Shown in pieces: positions 6,630 through 8,783 of a stretch of DNA of 8,783 bases (positions are counted from its first letter, which is position 1; every line of letters starts with the position of its first letter). Both the position numbers and the translations under genes were made by a program. The notes below the pieces were generated by a model. It had not been told where the DNA came from and did no database searches. It was given only the letters and a program-made list of their open reading frames with translations. The stretch comes from a bacterium (GTDB lineage Bacteria; JAMCPX01). The DNA is taken from contig JAJYJX010000105.1 in assembly GCA_021789095.1 (NCBI GenBank), positions 1-8,783 of the forward strand, given 5' to 3'.

Positions 6630-8039
6630 TTATACAGGCCTTTTTAGATAATTAAAAAGTTTTGTAACAAGCTTAGGATAATCGGTTAAAGGCGCTTGTT
6701 TGAGTGTATGAAACCCTGATCGGGCAATTTCTATAGGGTTGAACTTCCTGCGTCTCATATGATGATTCATTTTTTTATATGATGCGGTAGCCTCATTCAA
6801 TAACTCCTTATTCGAAAGGAACCTCGTACCGGGCAAGCTTGCATGGATAAGTTTAAGATCGGACCAATCCATGTCATCTTTCACATAACCATCGGATCTT
6901 GCCTTGAGATATAATTCACTGCCGGGTACGGGCACAAACAATGACATTAAAAGGATATCAGGTTTTATTTGTTCTATAAGCTGCTCAGTTTGCTTGAGAG
7001 TCTCCCTGCTTTCACCGGGTGTGCCTACTATAAAATTTGACTGTCTTTTAATACCTGCTTCCTTTGCAAAAGCAAAAATTTCTTTTATTTCTTCGATTGT
7101 ATAATTTCTTTTTAATTCATTGAGTATTTCCTGAGAACCGCTCTCCACTCCTATCCATATCTCCGTGCATCCGGCAGCCTTCATTTCCTTGAACAACTGT
7201 TTGTCCGCTGTCCTTGGATGTACATTGCAGCCCCACCCGACAGGAAGCTTTTTCTTTTTGAAAAGATCGCAAAAATCGTAAACATGCTGTTTATTGACAG
7301 TGAATGTATCATCCGCAAAGTTTATATAATTCACGCCATAAATTCTTCTAAGCTCCTCTATCTCGCCTATGATATTTTCCGGCGATCTGAGCCGTACCTG
7401 CCTGTTCCATACAGAGTCCGTGGCACAATAAGTACACTGATATGGACACCCTCTGCCTCCAAAAACATAAGCCGCGCGTCTGCCATAGAATTTAAGAAAA
7501 TAATCAGAAAATACCGTCTGTCTTATCAGGTCCCTGTCAGGGTAAGGCAGACTATCAAGATTATCAACCGGTGTACCGGTCTTGTTGTGAACGACCTTCC
7601 CATCGATCTTGTAGGAAATACCGGCTATGCCGGCATAGGGTTTGTTCTGTTCAACTGCCGCTGCTATCCCGTACAGTGTTTCTTCACCTTCTCCTCTGCA
7701 TACAATATCTATGTTTTCGCCTTTCACAGTTGTGTCAGGGCATGCGGTCGGGTGTACACCGCCAAAAACGATGACGGTGTTTTTATTTCTTTTTTTGATT
7801 TCCTTTGCGAGATGATTGCCGTGTGTCATCATGGGTGACGTCACGGTTATGCCTACAAGGTCAGCTTTTGCAGCATCTTCAATAATATCTTTTTCAGAAT
7901 CAAAAGCACTCAACTTAACAGATACATTGGTGTAGCCTTTCAACTTGAGATACGAAGCAAGATAACCAAGCCCAAGCGGCTCTAATACATACGCCGGATT
8001 ATCTTTCCATACCTTTGGCTGAATAAGGGTGATCTTCAT
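6630..8039 (-). CDS. B12-binding-domain radical SAM protein, substrate unknown
   Basis: 469 residues from the chosen ATG. The N-terminal 150 or so residues form a cobalamin-binding-like Rossmann domain with the LEPLGLGYLASYLK (19-32) and FGGVHPTACPD (92-102) signatures typical of BchE-like class B radical SAM enzymes. The radical SAM core begins at about 190 and holds C198, C202 and C205 (CPYQCTYC, the CxxxCxxC motif) that bind the [4Fe-4S] cluster and SAM. FADDTFTVNK (241-250), WIGVESGSQEIL (295-306) and FIVGTPGES (336-344) are usual later core motifs. Relatives act as methyltransferases or ring-forming enzymes on lipids, hopanoids, tetrapyrroles or antibiotics; nothing here decides which. 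An in-frame extension upstream to 8375 exists but is antisense to the aminotransferase and lacks family similarity, and a promoter lies just before 8039, so I start there. The ribosome binding site is weak (GGTG). The codons are more AT-rich than in typA. It is a single-gene unit in this window. Confidence 0.92.
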   Translation of the reverse strand: MKITLIQPKVWKDNPAYVLEPLGLGYLASYLKLKGYTNVSVKLSAFDSEKDIIEDAAKADLVGITVTSPMMTHGNHLAKEIKKRNKNTVIVFGGVHPTACPDTTVKGENIDIVCRGEGEETLYGIAAAVEQNKPYAGIAGISYKIDGKVVHNKTGTPVDNLDSLPYPDRDLIRQTVFSDYFLKFYGRRAAYVFGGRGCPYQCTYCATDSVWNRQVRLRSPENIIGEIEELRRIYGVNYINFADDTFTVNKQHVYDFCDLFKKKKLPVGWGCNVHPRTADKQLFKEMKAAGCTEIWIGVESGSQEILNELKRNYTIEEIKEIFAFAKEAGIKRQSNFIVGTPGESRETLKQTEQLIEQIKPDILLMSLFVPVPGSELYLKARSDGYVKDDMDWSDLKLIHASLPGTRFLSNKELLNEATASYKKMNHHMRRRKFNPIEIARSGFHTLKQAPLTDYPKLVTKLFNYLKRPV

Positions 8040-8060
8040 TTTGTGCCGCACCAAATAAAA

Positions 8061-8089
8061 TTTATAGCAAGAAATAGCCACAAATTCAA
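8061..8089 (-). promoter_or_regulatory. Sigma-70-type promoter of the radical SAM gene
   Basis: On the minus strand the -35 TTGAAT (8089-8084; 4 of 6) and -10 TATAAA (8066-8061; 5 of 6) are separated by exactly 17 bp. Transcription would start near 8054, giving a very short leader of about 15 nt before the ATG at 8039. This supports 8039 as the true start over the longer open frame. Confidence 0.55.
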
Positions 8090-8165
8090 TACCGGGAGGA
8101 TATACGGATAAGAATGCCGGTAAAAAATATTGTATTCCATCTGCATTTCTGGTTAAAGGAGCTAT

Positions 8166-8170
8166 GGAGG
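8166..8170 (+). promoter_or_regulatory. Ribosome binding site of the aminotransferase gene
   Basis: A perfect GGAGG lies 7 nt before the ATG at 8178. It decides the start among the closely spaced ATGs at 8164, 8171, 8174, 8178 and 8184; the first three are in other frames. Confidence 0.85.
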
Positions 8171-8177
8171 ATGATGC

Positions 8178-8783
8178 ATGGAAATGGATTTTAGCGATTT
8201 CCCGAGGATCACCAGACTGCCTTATTATGTGTTCAACATCGTGAACGAACTGAAGATGAAGGCACGAAGGGAAGGCGAGGACATCATAGACCTGGGCATG
8301 GGAAATCCTGACCAGCCGACCCCACACCACATAGTCGATAAGCTTGTTGAGGCGGCCCAGAACGGAAGGAACCACAGGTATTCCGTTTCAAGGGGCATTT
8401 ACAAGCTCAGGATAGCGATATGCGACTGGTACAAACGCAGGTACGATGTTTATATCGATCCGGAGGCAGAAGCCATAGTCACGCTCGGGGCAAAGGAAGG
8501 TATAGCCCATCTGGTGCTCGCAATGATGGACAAGGGCGATATTGCCATAGTACCGGGTCCTGCGTATCCTATACATCCTTACTCTGTTATAATCTCGGGC
8601 GGGGACGTGATCGCAATACCGCTGTCAACTGACCAGACTTTCTTTGAAGAACTGGAGAAGGCTGTCAAGAACTACTGGCCAAAGCCCAAGCTGCTCATCA
8701 TCTCGTTCCCGCACAATCCCACAACCGCTGTCGTTGACCGTGAGTTTTTCGCAAAGGTTGTCAATTTCGCACGGGAGAACAGG
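8178..8783 (+). CDS. alaC: AlaC-like class I/II aminotransferase, N-terminal half; continues past window edge
   Basis: 202 residues are visible, about half of a family length near 400. The sequence follows E. coli AlaC (YfdZ) closely in pattern: RLPYYVFNI (13-21), [22 protein letters not shown] (24-45, the substrate-binding start), HRYSVSRG (66-73), GAKEGIAHL (104-112, PLP phosphate region), [10 protein letters not shown] (126-135; Y130 in the place of the PLP-stacking aromatic) and the conserved N180 in FPHNPTT. The PLP lysine would be further downstream, outside the window. AlaC makes alanine from pyruvate with glutamate as donor. Related LL-diaminopimelate aminotransferases and other class I/II enzymes are similar in fold, so the exact substrate is probable rather than certain. 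It is divergent from the radical SAM gene across 138 bp; no clear plus-strand promoter was found there. Confidence 0.88.
   Translation, partial: MEMDFSDFPRITRLPYYVFNIVNELKMKARREGEDIIDLGMGNPDQPTPHHIVDKLVEAAQNGRNHRYSVSRGIYKLRIAICDWYKRRYDVYIDPEAEAIVTLGAKEGIAHLVLAMMDKGDIAIVPGPAYPIHPYSVIISGGDVIAIPLSTDQTFFEELEKAVKNYWPKPKLLIISFPHNPTTAVVDREFFAKVVNFARENR

Noticed and set aside
8090-8122. TACCGG/CCGGTA inverted repeat between the radical SAM and aminotransferase genes
   Set aside because: A 6-bp stem with a 21-nt loop is weak and could easily be chance; no promoter or known operator coincides with it.
8040-8375. 112-residue N-terminal extension of the radical SAM gene
   Set aside because: It runs antisense through the aminotransferase start and the divergent promoter region, has no family similarity, and the B12-binding domain begins naturally at the ATG at 8039.

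Overview
The window looks like chromosomal DNA of an anaerobic Gram-negative-type bacterium. The pointers are a 2-hydroxyacyl-CoA dehydratase-type activase, an oxygen-sensitive class of enzyme, a B12-binding radical SAM protein, moderate GC with frequent ATA and AGG codons, and a 'TCATTCTGAG…GAAGAATCT' type interspersed repeat. A deltaproteobacterial or Nitrospirota-like lineage would fit, but no marker here fixes the taxon and this is inference.

Layout. (1) Positions 1-1989, minus strand: a TetR-family repressor gene followed after one base by a long two-module BadF/HgdC-type ATPase gene that runs off the left edge. They read as one operon. Its promoter at about 2128-2154 has a perfect 24-bp palindrome over the -10 and start-site region, so the repressor very probably controls itself and the activase. 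(2) Positions 1990-2469: a 480-bp divergent intergenic region holding the tetR leader, the operator/promoter, a nested inverted repeat, a REP-like repeat and a typA promoter candidate. (3) Positions 2470-6317, plus strand: typA (ribosome-associated GTPase), a PhoB/OmpR-type response regulator and a PhoR-type histidine kinase. Adjacent genes overlap by 11 and 8 bp, so this is a tight, probably translationally coupled operon. (4) Positions 6318-6629: a convergent intergenic region with an 8-bp-stem hairpin and no convincing gene. (5) Positions 6630-8039, minus strand: a B12-binding radical SAM protein with its own promoter. (6) From 8178 to the right edge, plus strand: the N-terminal half of an AlaC-like aminotransferase, divergent from the radical SAM gene.

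How the parts work together. The left operon looks like an inducible unit for a radical-type acyl-CoA dehydratase or related reductase activation step, under a TetR repressor that may sense an acyl-CoA or similar ligand. The central operon couples a stress/translation GTPase to a phosphate-type two-component system. The right part is two unrelated divergent genes. I see no CRISPR array, tRNA, rRNA, insertion sequence or prophage gene. The less ordinary signals are the operator architecture, the typA/two-component coupling and the uncharacterised repeats.
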